Assembly (NCBI GenBank): GCA_004558595.1
Contig: SFCN01000002.1
Coordinates: forward strand, 1 to 61,478
Direction of reading: 5' to 3'
DNA length: 61,478 nt
DNA from: Phascolarctobacterium sp.
GTDB taxonomy: Bacteria; Bacillota; Negativicutes; Acidaminococcales; Acidaminococcaceae
Shown: positions 27,681 to 36,349 of the stretch, one piece after another
Layout: every line of letters begins with the position of its first letter
Numbering within the stretch: the stretch's first letter is position 1
Program-made: the position numbers and the translations under genes
The notes under the pieces: generated by a model
Databases searched by the model: none
What the model saw: only the letters and a program-made list of their open reading frames with translations
Told to the model about the DNA's origin: nothing

Positions 27681-29009
27681 CTATTTAACTGTAGTAAACA
27701 CCTCGCACACTCTATCCTGCCAAGCCTGTATCTCCAAAGTATCTAAGATGCCATTGTTCATAATGCTGAAGGCCAGTAGATGCCCGTTAGCTGTAGTGGT
27801 ATAGCCTGCTAGCGCGCTGACGCCAGTGAGCGTGCCTGTCTTGGCGTGTATTTCGCCCTTCGTGGCTTTATTGTGCATGCGGTAATCCAGTGTGCCATCC
27901 ACACCGCCGATGGGCAAAGCAGGGTAGAAGGTATTGAAAATCTGCTTGTTTTCATAGGCGTACTTTAGCAAGCCCACCTCTAGCTCAGGCGATAAATAAT
28001 CGTATAAGGATAAGCCGCAGCCATCGGCAATATTATAATTAGCAGGATTATAGCCAAGCTTAGCAATAAATCTGTTAACAACCTTGCGGGCGTCATCTGC
28101 AGTGGCATGGCTGCTGCGTTCAAAGGCGGCCAACTGATAAAACGTGGCCTCCGCGCAAAGATTGTCGCTATCCTTGAGCATGGGCTGCAAAACCTGCGCC
28201 ATGCCGTGACTGCGCACACACAGCTGCTTAGCCGTAGCAGGCGCCTGCCCCCGCACCACCAAAACAGGTGGCTTGATATGAGCCTCACGCAGCTTGCTTT
28301 GGAAAACCTGCATGAATTTGTCACGGCCGTTCACCAGCAAAGGAAACAGTGGCGGATTATACTCATCATCATCCCAGCACCAGCCAATTCCCCAACGGGG
28401 GCTATCCATCATACTAACATCAGCAATCAAGCTGCCTTGAATAGTATGAATTCCAAGAGCCCTGATGCTGTCCACAAAGGCCTGCATATCACTGCTGTCA
28501 AAAAGCGGGTCAAAGCCGCCTATACAATAAATATTACCTGTGAGCACACCGTTACTTATGCTTCCCTCATAAGCCAGCTTAGTAGTAAATTGATGGTAAA
28601 TACTAAGATTTTCCATTGCGGTAATAGCCACTAAGCTTTTTAGAGTCGAGGCAGGGCGCAGCAGCTGCCTAGGCTGATGCTGAAAAACGATTTTATCGGC
28701 AGTCAAATCATACACAAGCATGCCCGCCTGACTGCGCTGCAGCAAATCCTCTTCTAAAAGATTCTGCAGCCCTTGCTGCAAAGCCTTTTCCCATGGTGCT
28801 TGGGGCACTATGGGAGCTTGGCTAGCCTTTACAAGCGGCTGTGCACTAACAGCAGTGGTCTGCTGCGCAGTAACACGCGTACCTTTAGCAGCTTTATTAT
28901 TGCTTTTAGCAAAGCTTGCATTGTCTGCAAAAAATAAGGTAGAACTTAGTAAAAGCACGCCGACAATACCAAGCGTGCTTTTGATTTTATACGTAGAAAA
29001 AAAAGACAA
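27681..29009 (-). CDS. dacB: D-alanyl-D-alanine carboxypeptidase/endopeptidase, PBP4 (DacB) family
   Basis: A 442-residue class C penicillin-binding protein that trims peptidoglycan peptides outside the cytoplasmic membrane. Signal peptide at residues about 10-35 (LGIVGVLLLSSTLFF). Active-site motifs are complete: S-T-L-K in RPASTLKSLV, S-D-N in KDSDNLCAE, and K-T-G in HAKTGTLTG. The start codon is a TTG at 29009, supported by AGGTGAAAG 7 nt upstream. It lies downstream of the kinase/regulator pair but is separated from it by about 40 bp, so co-transcription is possible. Confidence 0.93.
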   Translation of the reverse strand: MSFFSTYKIKSTLGIVGVLLLSSTLFFADNASFAKSNNKAAKGTRVTAQQTTAVSAQPLVKASQAPIVPQAPWEKALQQGLQNLLEEDLLQRSQAGMLVYDLTADKIVFQHQPRQLLRPASTLKSLVAITAMENLSIYHQFTTKLAYEGSISNGVLTGNIYCIGGFDPLFDSSDMQAFVDSIRALGIHTIQGSLIADVSMMDSPRWGIGWCWDDDEYNPPLFPLLVNGRDKFMQVFQSKLREAHIKPPVLVVRGQAPATAKQLCVRSHGMAQVLQPMLKDSDNLCAEATFYQLAAFERSSHATADDARKVVNRFIAKLGYNPANYNIADGCGLSLYDYLSPELEVGLLKYAYENKQIFNTFYPALPIGGVDGTLDYRMHNKATKGEIHAKTGTLTGVSALAGYTTTANGHLLAFSIMNNGILDTLEIQAWQDRVCEVFTTVK

Positions 29010-29048
29010 CTTCTTTCACCTAACTCTATACAATATCTAAATGCCAGC

Positions 29049-29753
29049 TTAAGAAAACATAAAGCTAAAATATTTATCCTTAAATTCCTTATCCATTCCT
29101 CTGGATAAGGGAATGCACAGCTTACTGTCCCGCATGAAGATTTCCTTGGTGTTAAAATGCTCCACATGCTTGAAGTTCACGATATAGCTGCGATGGGGTT
29201 TGAAAAAGCCTGGATAGAGCAGCAGCTTGTTCTGGATATTATTAAAGGTATCCCGTACCTCCAGCTTTTTGCCGCCCACTAAATTAAATACTACCTGACG
29301 ATTAACAGCCTCCACCCACTCGATCTCTTCAATGAGAATGCTGCACATATCGTTGCCGGATTTAAGTACAATAAATTGGCAAAGCTTTTGGTAAAGGGAA
29401 TCCAGCAGCTGGCTGAAGCCCTCATAATCAGCGGGCTTGAGTAAATAGCCATAGGGGTGCACCTCGTAGGCAGGCAGAGCGAAGTCCTTGGAGGAGGTTA
29501 GAAAGATTAGCGAAAAATCGCTATTGCTGGTCCTGAGCTGCTTGGCTGCCTCCAGCCCATTCATGCCGGGCATGATAATATCTAAAACAGCAATATCATC
29601 CTGACGGGGCGCATACTGCTCCAGAAGTTCCGTGCTTGAGGAAAAGGTCAACAGCTCCGCCTCCAGCCTGTGTTCGCTTAACCATTGCTGGGTGTGGGCC
29701 TTTAAAACCTCTAGCATCTCCCTGTCGTCATCACATAATATAAAACGCATCAT
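29049..29753 (-). CDS. LytTR-family response regulator (AgrA/LytR type)
   Basis: About 234 residues. The N-terminal receiver has acidic pocket CDDD, phospho-acceptor Asp in VLDIIMPGMNG, and conserved Thr/Lys (FLTSSKD, LLKP). The C-terminal LytTR DNA-binding domain follows (EIEWVEAVNRQVVFNLVGGK ... FFKPHRSYIVNFKHV). Start at the ATG at 29753 because AAGGAG, overlapping the kinase stop, stands at the right distance; an upstream in-frame codon at 29771 lies within the kinase gene. It is the partner of the GHKL kinase encoded immediately upstream. Confidence 0.92.
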   Translation of the reverse strand: MMRFILCDDDREMLEVLKAHTQQWLSEHRLEAELLTFSSSTELLEQYAPRQDDIAVLDIIMPGMNGLEAAKQLRTSNSDFSLIFLTSSKDFALPAYEVHPYGYLLKPADYEGFSQLLDSLYQKLCQFIVLKSGNDMCSILIEEIEWVEAVNRQVVFNLVGGKKLEVRDTFNNIQNKLLLYPGFFKPHRSYIVNFKHVEHFNTKEIFMRDSKLCIPLSRGMDKEFKDKYFSFMFS

Positions 29754-29763
29754 CAACAGCTCC

Positions 29764-31047
29764 TTAGACAATGATTTGTAATACGAACAGATTATGCTCC
29801 AAGGAGAATTTGCACTGTCCGCCTAGCTTATTGCAATTATAGATAATGCTTTGGGTGCCGATGCCGTGGCCAACCTCTGAGGATACAGGTACATCGTCGA
29901 CAAAATTGGGCGTGGTCGCATAGGTGTTTTTTAAGGATAAAAGCAATTTGCTATTTTTTTGCTTAAGACTTAAGTAAATATAGCGCTCCCCCATAGGTAA
30001 TTGTTTGGTAGCTTCGAAGGCGTTCTCCAAGGCATTGTCCAGCATGATGGAATAGCATAGCTCAGGACAGGGCAAGAGCACCGCAGTTTCTACCTCAGTC
30101 TTAAACTCCACATGATTTAGCTTGCACTGGTCATCATATTTTGTCAAAACAGCATTGACAAATTCATTGGAGCAGAAGCGTTGGAGACGAATAGAGTCCA
30201 AGCTGCGCTGTCCCTCGCTTAAATATTTGACGGCCTCATCGTATTTTTGCTGTTGAATAAGGGTAGTAGCGGTGCTCAGCACATGGCGCATATCGTGACG
30301 TATAATGGACATGCGATATTGAGCGTTGCGTGTTTGCTCCAGCTCGTGGACCGCCGAATGCATGCGCAGTTCAATAAGATGATTCTTTTGGGAAAGCTCG
30401 TTTTTGGCAAGATATTCCTCAGCGATCATGCTGAAAAATATAAGGCAGGCAATACTTACTGCAAAGCCTAAAAACTCCACCACGATTCCGTGACCGGAGT
30501 ATAACAGATTGCTATAAACAGTGGTCGCATAATCGAAAAAATAATAGGTCAAGGGCAAAATACTAAAAATAGCCACTTCTCTTAAGGGACGATGCAGCAG
30601 CACGGCCACATAGGGACTTATATAAGCGGTAATGAAAAAGAGAATTGGCGGCACTAGGGCAATGCGAACAGCGTAGTAGAACCACTGGTCAGGAATGAAA
30701 AACACGCCCGCAAAGCCCAGCCATTTGGTGAGCTGGCAGCAGGAGTAGGCGATGGCCACCGCTGTAACAGCGCTAAAGCATGGCGCTCTAAAGGCATATA
30801 CTAAAAAAACAATCAAGGGTAGATGGATAAAAAAGGGATAAAAGCGCAGAAAATACTCTAGCGTATCCTGTCTAGCGAAATGATAGTAAACTAGCTGCTG
30901 GAGAATGCTGAAAACCACAGTAAAAAGCCCCAGCTTGAAGAGTCCTCCTCTTTGTTTGTGCGCATCTAAAAAGCTAGCGCTGAGAGCGATACCAAAAATA
31001 AGCGTCAAAATATAATGAATTTGCGAGAGAATATCCAAATTGATCAT
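29764..31047 (-). CDS. GHKL sensor histidine kinase, AgrC-like
   Basis: A 427-residue membrane kinase. Six to seven hydrophobic segments occupy residues 1-210, then a coiled linker, an H-box (IRHDMRHVLST) and a GHKL ATPase domain with N-box DNALENAFEAT and G-box VGHGIGTQSI. Such kinases sense peptides or envelope state and phosphorylate LytTR regulators. Start set at the ATG at 31047 with GGAAGGAAG upstream rather than a TTG at 31065. No agrB/agrD-like peptide gene is nearby. Confidence 0.9.
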   Translation of the reverse strand: MINLDILSQIHYILTLIFGIALSASFLDAHKQRGGLFKLGLFTVVFSILQQLVYYHFARQDTLEYFLRFYPFFIHLPLIVFLVYAFRAPCFSAVTAVAIAYSCCQLTKWLGFAGVFFIPDQWFYYAVRIALVPPILFFITAYISPYVAVLLHRPLREVAIFSILPLTYYFFDYATTVYSNLLYSGHGIVVEFLGFAVSIACLIFFSMIAEEYLAKNELSQKNHLIELRMHSAVHELEQTRNAQYRMSIIRHDMRHVLSTATTLIQQQKYDEAVKYLSEGQRSLDSIRLQRFCSNEFVNAVLTKYDDQCKLNHVEFKTEVETAVLLPCPELCYSIMLDNALENAFEATKQLPMGERYIYLSLKQKNSKLLLSLKNTYATTPNFVDDVPVSSEVGHGIGTQSIIYNCNKLGGQCKFSLEHNLFVLQIIV

Positions 31048-31266
31048 CTTGATCTTCCTTCCCAAATAAGCGAAAGCATTAAAATCTTATTCTAATTATA
31101 TCTGCAAATTTTGAACACTACAATCCTGATATTTACAATTCGTACTAAAAAAGCTACAATTGGAGCGGATAGTGTTCCCTTAAAAGGTTTTCTCTGCTAA
31201 AATGACCATAAAGCATTTCTATTGAATGGAGAGAAGATTAGATTAATCTCGTAGGAATTGAGGCTT

Positions 31267-32223
31267 ATGATGCAAGGATTTGGCAAGTGGAAAAAGCTAA
31301 TACAGCTGTGGAAGCAGCTTGATGGTGGTTATACCCTGATGCTGGTACCCCATGACGGGCGCTCCATTAGCAAAAAGGATTTACACACCCGGCAAATGAA
31401 AAAGGCGGCCTCTTGCATAGGAGTAGTAGCCTTGGGAACAGTGGGACTAGTCGTCCTGCTGTCTGGCATGCTTTATGTACGGAACAAGGAAGCCAATGAG
31501 CTAGCGGCGTATAAGGCGATCAAGGCGCAGCAGGAGCAGAAGCTGCAGGAGCTGGAAAAAAATACAGAAGCAGTACAAAAACAGCTGGCTATGCTACACA
31601 AGATAGAGACCCAAGTGCGGGAGCAAATGAAGAAAGCGGGCATGGAGCTGCCCGGTAAAAGCGAGCCGGATGCCAATACCGGTGGCAAGGGCGGACCCAT
31701 GAAACACAAGATTTCAGATTTGGTGATTTTGCAAAAGCAAAATGCCCTTCTACAGCAGAACTTGCAGCTCTCCACTAAGGATTGGGATAATCTTTTGACC
31801 AGCATCAAGGCGGAGAATTATCGCAATGAGGTCACTCCTAATCTGTGGCCCTTGGATGGAGGCTATATCAGCTCAGATTTTGGTGGTCGCGCCAATCCCT
31901 TTGACGGCTATTCCAGCGACTATCATCCCGGCATTGATATTGCGGCTAATTATGGAACTCCCATCTATGCTAGCGCCGCTGGCTATGTGCAAAGAGCGGG
32001 CTGGTATGGCGGCTATGGCAAATATATCAAGATTTCCCATGATTATGGCTATGCTACGGCTTACGGCCATTTAAGCAGCATTGAAATTAGCGCGGGAGAT
32101 TATGTGAGCAAGGGCCAGATTATAGGCTATGTGGGCAGCACCGGCTATAGCACCGGGCCCCATTTACACTTTGAGGTACTGCTCTATGGCGAGCAGGTCA
32201 ATCCTCGGCGCTTGATGAAATAG
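31267..32223 (+). CDS. M23-family metallopeptidase with coiled coil (peptidoglycan hydrolase)
   Basis: About 318 residues. A basic cytoplasmic N-terminus, one membrane anchor (CIGVVALGTVGLVVLLSGMLYV), a long Glu/Gln/Lys coiled coil (about residues 85-195) and a C-terminal LytM/M23 domain. The zinc and catalytic residues are in YHPGIDIA (H, D), GYATAYGHLS (H) and GPHLHFEV (HxH), so the enzyme should be active. The start is the ATG at 31267 or the next ATG; a TTG at 31258 is less likely. It is followed 12 bp later by a bactofilin gene, a recurring pairing in which the cytoskeletal protein positions the hydrolase. Confidence 0.92.
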   Translation: MMQGFGKWKKLIQLWKQLDGGYTLMLVPHDGRSISKKDLHTRQMKKAASCIGVVALGTVGLVVLLSGMLYVRNKEANELAAYKAIKAQQEQKLQELEKNTEAVQKQLAMLHKIETQVREQMKKAGMELPGKSEPDANTGGKGGPMKHKISDLVILQKQNALLQQNLQLSTKDWDNLLTSIKAENYRNEVTPNLWPLDGGYISSDFGGRANPFDGYSSDYHPGIDIAANYGTPIYASAAGYVQRAGWYGGYGKYIKISHDYGYATAYGHLSSIEISAGDYVSKGQIIGYVGSTGYSTGPHLHFEVLLYGEQVNPRRLMK

Positions 32224-32235
32224 CGAGGTGAGAGC

Positions 32236-32721
32236 ATGAATTTTTTTAAAAAGCTGGTAGCGAACGATGTAGAAGCTTCGGAAAATGTGACTGAGGTTGC
32301 GCCTCAGCCTGTTCAGGAACCGGAGCCCATCCCAGCACCAGTTGTAATACCTACAAAAACTATTAAAAAGGAGTTCAAACCTATGGATTATGAAGTAATA
32401 ATTAGTCAAAATACTGCTATTAATGGCAACATCAGCATTAATGGCTGCACCCGTATCGATGGTGTTATTGACGGCACCTTAGCAGTGGATAGTGATTTGT
32501 TTATTGGCGAGTCCGGTAATATCCGCGCCACTGTATATGCAAAAAACGCTACTATTTCCGGGCAGGTAACCGGCAATATTTCCTGCAAGGAGCGCTTAGA
32601 GCTCACCAGCAACGCCAAGGTTTTCGGCGATATTAAGTGCACCACCCTGATTATCGCAGAAGGCGCGGTTTTCCGTGGCAAATGCGCTGGCTTTGAGAAC
32701 TACGAGGAAGCAACCGAATAA
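32236..32721 (+). CDS. Bactofilin family cytoskeletal protein
   Basis: A 161-residue protein with a Pro/Glu-rich N-terminal tail (about residues 18-50), then a right-handed beta-helix bactofilin core of about six-residue repeats (TAINGNISINGCTRIDGVIDGTLAV ... ISGQVTGNISCKERLEL). Bactofilins polymerise without nucleotide on the inner membrane and recruit wall enzymes. GAGGTGAGAGC precedes the ATG. The neighbour upstream is a membrane M23 peptidase whose cytoplasmic tail could be the contact (inference). Confidence 0.92.
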   Translation: MNFFKKLVANDVEASENVTEVAPQPVQEPEPIPAPVVIPTKTIKKEFKPMDYEVIISQNTAINGNISINGCTRIDGVIDGTLAVDSDLFIGESGNIRATVYAKNATISGQVTGNISCKERLELTSNAKVFGDIKCTTLIIAEGAVFRGKCAGFENYEEATE

Positions 32722-32799
32722 TTCAAACATCTGTTTCCTACCGCAAAACGCGGTAGGAGTCTAAATCGAGCTCTTTGTCTAATATGAAGATACTGAAAC

Positions 32800-32828
32800 A
32801 GCCCCCTGCTTGCGCGAAGCAGGGGGCT
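32800..32828. terminator. Hairpin between convergent bactofilin and yitT genes
   Basis: A perfect 12-bp GC-rich stem identical to the reverse complement of the hairpin at 27622-27650. The tails (ACTATATTAT on plus, GTTTCAG on minus) are poor in T, so termination may be weaker than at the first copy. Confidence 0.6.
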
Positions 32829-32858
32829 ACTATATTATATTCTGTTTTATCAATACAC

Positions 32859-33749
32859 CTACTCCATCTCCTCCCGCCGTTTTAGAGCAGCGGGTCCAGA
32901 GGGCTTCAGCGTAAAGCCACGGCCAAAAACATCGTTCACATCGTGAATAATCATGAATGCGTCCGGGTCTATTTCCTTACAAATACCGCGAATCTTAGCC
33001 AGCTGGGTCAGCTTAGCCACCACAAAGAGCACCTCCCGCTCCTGATGGGTAAAAGCGCCCTCGCCGTGCAAATAGGTAACACCACGGCCTACAACCTTAA
33101 TAATCTCCTCAGCGATCTCGTGATGTTTATTACTGATGATGATAATATTCTTCTTGTAATCAAAGCCAATGGTAAAGGTATTACAGGTTTTCGTCATGAC
33201 AAAAAAAGTCAGGAGGGTATACAATACCGGCTCAATACCGAAGAAAAAGATACTGACGGACAGCAGCCCCAAATTGAAAATAAAGCCAGTAGTGCTAATA
33301 CTGATGGAATAATGCTTTTGGATGATAGCGCCGATAATATCCGTGCCACCACTGGAGCCGCCCACCCGGTACATACACGCAGCGCCAATGCCATAAAGCA
33401 CACCGCCTGCGATACAAGCTAACAGCTTGTCGTGGACCACCTGATAACTGGACAGGAAATGAAAGGCATCCAAGGAAATAGAAAAGGCCACAATACCATA
33501 AAGGGCACCGATAGTATACTGTCTGTCCATATATTTATAGGCTAGGAAAAACAAGGGTACATTACAAATCAAGCTCGTAGCGCCCATTGGCAGGTTGCCG
33601 ATATAATAAGCAAGCACTGCGACACCACCGATACCACCGCTGAGCATTTTGTTGGGCATATAAAATACATTCAAGGCTACGCCCATAATGACGCAGGCCA
33701 AGGTAACCATAAAATATTGATAGAGAGTTTTCTTCCAATTGATTTGCAT
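32859..33749 (-). CDS. YitT family membrane protein (DUF161/DUF2179)
   Basis: A 296-residue protein: five to six membrane segments in residues 1-180, including the family pattern GGIGGVAVL and RVGGSSGGTDIIG, then a soluble DUF2179 domain (IGFDYKKNIIIISNKHHEIAEEIIKVVGRGVTYLHGEGAFT). The family is widespread in Firmicutes and its transport or signalling role is unknown. Monocistronic; it faces the bactofilin gene across a hairpin. Confidence 0.9.
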   Translation of the reverse strand: MQINWKKTLYQYFMVTLACVIMGVALNVFYMPNKMLSGGIGGVAVLAYYIGNLPMGATSLICNVPLFFLAYKYMDRQYTIGALYGIVAFSISLDAFHFLSSYQVVHDKLLACIAGGVLYGIGAACMYRVGGSSGGTDIIGAIIQKHYSISISTTGFIFNLGLLSVSIFFFGIEPVLYTLLTFFVMTKTCNTFTIGFDYKKNIIIISNKHHEIAEEIIKVVGRGVTYLHGEGAFTHQEREVLFVVAKLTQLAKIRGICKEIDPDAFMIIHDVNDVFGRGFTLKPSGPAALKRREEME

Positions 33750-33925
33750 ATACGGACTCCTTTAAACCATACTCGATAATACTCTTCATAGTATAGTACC
33801 ATCTTTTACAGAAAAAGCAAGCTCTATAGATTGAATTTTAGAATTATTTTACACACTCTGCTGGCAAATAAAATATAAAAAGAGAATGAAAAACGCTTAA
33901 TTCCCCATAATGTTCGAAAAAAACC

Positions 33926-33967
33926 TTGCAGTGTTGACTAAAGCAGTATAAAATAATACTGTATACA
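33926..33967 (+). promoter_or_regulatory. ispE-operon promoter overlapped by a TGTATACA operator-like site
   Basis: TTGCAG (33926-33931), 17 nt, TAAAAT (33949-33954). Overlapping and following the -10 is AATAATACTGTATACA (33952-33967). Its reverse complement recurs upstream of the symporter gene at 57760-57775. Position over the start region suits a repressor, most simply the GntR regulator encoded in this same operon. Confidence 0.5.
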
Positions 33968-33989
33968 TTTGTAGGCAGGTGAGCTGAAA

Positions 33990-34859
33990 ATGAAGAAAAT
34001 TACTGAGGTGGCTTATGCCAAAATTAATTTAGGATTGGACATCATCGGACGCCGTGAGGACGGCTACCATGAGGTTAGCATGATTATGCAAAGCGTGAGC
34101 CTTTGCGATGAGATTACCATTACCCCGGGTAGTGGCGAGGGAAAAATTGAGCTTTCCACCAATATTCCCGGGCTGAGCTGCGGCAGCGATAATCTTGCTT
34201 ATCGGGCAGCAGACATCTTAGCCAAGCATGCCAACATAATCCCGAACGTTCACATTGCCTTGAACAAAAAAATTTTTATGGCCGCAGGCCTAGCTGGTGG
34301 AAGCGCAGACGCTGCCGCTGTGCTGCGCGGCCTCAACAAATACTGGCAGCTGCATTTAGAGAATCAAGAGCTGGAGGCCTTGGCCGCTCAGCTGGGCAGC
34401 GATATTCCCTTCTGCATCGAAGGCGGTACCATGCTAGCCACCGGCCGCGGCGAAGTTCTGACCAAGCTGAAGGACCTGCCCCAGACCATCGTGGTGCTGG
34501 CTAAGCCCAAAGGACTAGAGGTATCCACCGCTTGGGTTTACCAGCATTATAACAAGGGTCGCGTGGTCCACGCGCCATGCATTTGGCAGCTGCAGGAGCA
34601 TTTGGCAGAGGGGGCCCCTGCGCTAGTACCCTATATGGGTAATGTGCTGGAGACCGTCACCATTCCTGCCCATTCCGTTATCGCATCTATCAAGGCCGCC
34701 ATGCTCAGCGCCGGCGCTTATTTCGCGCTGATGAGCGGTAGCGGACCTACAGTTTTCGCTCTGGCCAAGGACCAGACGACTGCGGAAAGCATTATAGCAG
34801 CATTAGCCGATTTTGATGTAGAAACGGCCATTACTACTACCGTTGGGAGGATTCAATAA
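33990..34859 (+). CDS. ispE: 4-diphosphocytidyl-2-C-methyl-D-erythritol kinase
   Basis: A 289-residue GHMP kinase of the MEP isoprenoid pathway. N-terminal AYAKINLGLDIIGRREDGYHE, the ATP loop MAAGLAGGSADAAAVLRG and C-terminal LMSGSGPTVFAL are diagnostic. First gene of the ispE-gntR-nucleotidyltransferase-purR-glmU run, matching the Firmicute order in which ispE precedes purR. One base separates it from gntR. Confidence 0.97.
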   Translation: MKKITEVAYAKINLGLDIIGRREDGYHEVSMIMQSVSLCDEITITPGSGEGKIELSTNIPGLSCGSDNLAYRAADILAKHANIIPNVHIALNKKIFMAAGLAGGSADAAAVLRGLNKYWQLHLENQELEALAAQLGSDIPFCIEGGTMLATGRGEVLTKLKDLPQTIVVLAKPKGLEVSTAWVYQHYNKGRVVHAPCIWQLQEHLAEGAPALVPYMGNVLETVTIPAHSVIASIKAAMLSAGAYFALMSGSGPTVFALAKDQTTAESIIAALADFDVETAITTTVGRIQ

Positions 34860-34860
34860 T

Positions 34861-35550
34861 ATGTCTGGACATCTACAACCTATAAAACTGGACAGCTACA
34901 AGCCCTTGCGCGAGCTGGTCTGTGAAAACATCCGTCAAGCTATCATTGACGGCACCTTTAGCCCTGGCGAGCGCCTGATGGAAATTCAGCTAGCCGACGA
35001 AATGGGCGTAAGCCGCACCCCTGTGCGAGAGGCCATTCGTAAGTTGGAGCTGGAGGGCTTCGTAGTGATGATTCCCCGCCGCGGCACCTATGTAGCGGAT
35101 ATTTCCATCAAGGACATCACCGAAATCTATGAGGTACGCACCTGCTTAGATGTGTTGGCAGCTGGCCTAGCCGCCGAGCGCATCACCGACGAAGAGTTGG
35201 ACACCATGAATGTGTATCTCCACGAAATTGGGCAGCATGTGGCCAATATGGATATTAACAAAATCGTCGAGGTGGACACCGCCTTCCACGATGTATTGTA
35301 TAACGCCAGCCGCAACGAGCGTCTGCGCAGCATCATCAACAACCTGCGTGAGCAGCTCACCGGTATTCGCGGACGCTCCATGAGCTATCCCGGTCGTTTG
35401 GTGGAGACCATGGACGAGCATCGCAATTTGGTGGATGCCATCGCCTCCCGAGATGTGGAGCGAGCTCAGCATGCAGCTCGTGTACATATTGAAAACGCAG
35501 AGCATACCCTGCTGCGCTCCATCGCGGAGCCCAAAAAGAAGGCGAAATAA
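34861..35550 (+). CDS. GntR-family transcriptional regulator, FadR subfamily (FCD domain)
   Basis: A 229-residue regulator. N-terminal winged helix (REAIRKLELEG after MGVSRTPVREAI) and an all-helical FCD ligand domain with metal/ligand residues in DTAFHDVLY and a later RVHIENAEH. Start at ATG 34861 with GGGAGG upstream; a TTG at 34843 is inside ispE. FCD regulators usually respond to small organic acids. Inserted between ispE and a nucleotidyltransferase with 1-bp gap and 1-bp overlap, so it is co-transcribed. A TGTATACA site in its own promoter and before the symporter gene suggests targets. Confidence 0.93.
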   Translation: MSGHLQPIKLDSYKPLRELVCENIRQAIIDGTFSPGERLMEIQLADEMGVSRTPVREAIRKLELEGFVVMIPRRGTYVADISIKDITEIYEVRTCLDVLAAGLAAERITDEELDTMNVYLHEIGQHVANMDINKIVEVDTAFHDVLYNASRNERLRSIINNLREQLTGIRGRSMSYPGRLVETMDEHRNLVDAIASRDVERAQHAARVHIENAEHTLLRSIAEPKKKAK

Positions 35551-36320
35551 TGTGGCAATATGATGCTATTATCCTGGCCGGAGGCCGTTCTCCCTGGCTC
35601 AAGGAGGTCTGCGGCACAGAGTTTCGCTGCTTAGCGCCCCTCAAGGGGAGGCGCATGGTGGATTACATTTTGGATGCCCTGCTAGCCAGCGGCCGTGTGC
35701 GCCGCATTGTCATTGCCACCAACGCTGAGGCCGCAGCCCAGCTAGAGGGCACCCTGCCTTCTGATGTCAGCACCTGCATAGCAGCAACGGATATGCCCGG
35801 CACTGCTGCTGCCGCAGTCAAGGCGCTGGGCAAGGAATGCACAGAAAGCGTCCTTTTTGCCTGCGACGATATTCCCCTTTTGACGGGACCGGCGGTGCAG
35901 AGCTTCTTAGAGCAATGCCAGTCCCCACCAGACCAAGGCATCTACTACGCCATCATCCCCAAGGCTGCTTGCCTCAAGAGGTTTCCCGATGCCAAGCGCA
36001 CCTACGGCACCCTAAGGGACGGTACCTTCACCGGTGGCAATTTGATGCTTATTAAAAAAGAAGTAGTTATCAACACCCAGCAGCTGGGCCGTGAAATTTT
36101 TGCCCTGCGCAAATCCCCCTTTGGGCTTGCCAATTGGCTGGGCTGGAGCTTCATTTTTAAGGCTGTGTTCCGTCGCCTTTCCATTAAGGAAGCAGAAAAA
36201 CGTTTTTCGCAAATTATGCACACCCCCTCCAAGGCAGTCATCACCTCCTATGCCGAAATTGGCATGGACGTGGACAAGCCGGAGGATTTAAAACTGATAG
36301 ATAAGTATTTAAGCAAGTAA
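35550..36320 (+). CDS. MobA-like NTP transferase domain protein
   Basis: A 256-residue Rossmann-like nucleotidyltransferase: N-terminal AIILAGG, then LKGRRMVDYILDALLASG and the acidic FACDDIPLLTGPA, as in MobA/IspD/GlmU uridylyl-type enzymes. The C-terminal half (TFTGGNLMLIKKEV, SYAEIGMDVDKPEDLKL) supports an intact family member. Substrate unknown. The TAATG overlap with gntR shows coupling. It is not IspD, because the IspD-specific motifs are absent. Confidence 0.88.
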   Translation: MWQYDAIILAGGRSPWLKEVCGTEFRCLAPLKGRRMVDYILDALLASGRVRRIVIATNAEAAAQLEGTLPSDVSTCIAATDMPGTAAAAVKALGKECTESVLFACDDIPLLTGPAVQSFLEQCQSPPDQGIYYAIIPKAACLKRFPDAKRTYGTLRDGTFTGGNLMLIKKEVVINTQQLGREIFALRKSPFGLANWLGWSFIFKAVFRRLSIKEAEKRFSQIMHTPSKAVITSYAEIGMDVDKPEDLKLIDKYLSK

Positions 36321-36349
36321 ATCTAATAAAGAATAGAGGGAAATGCCAT

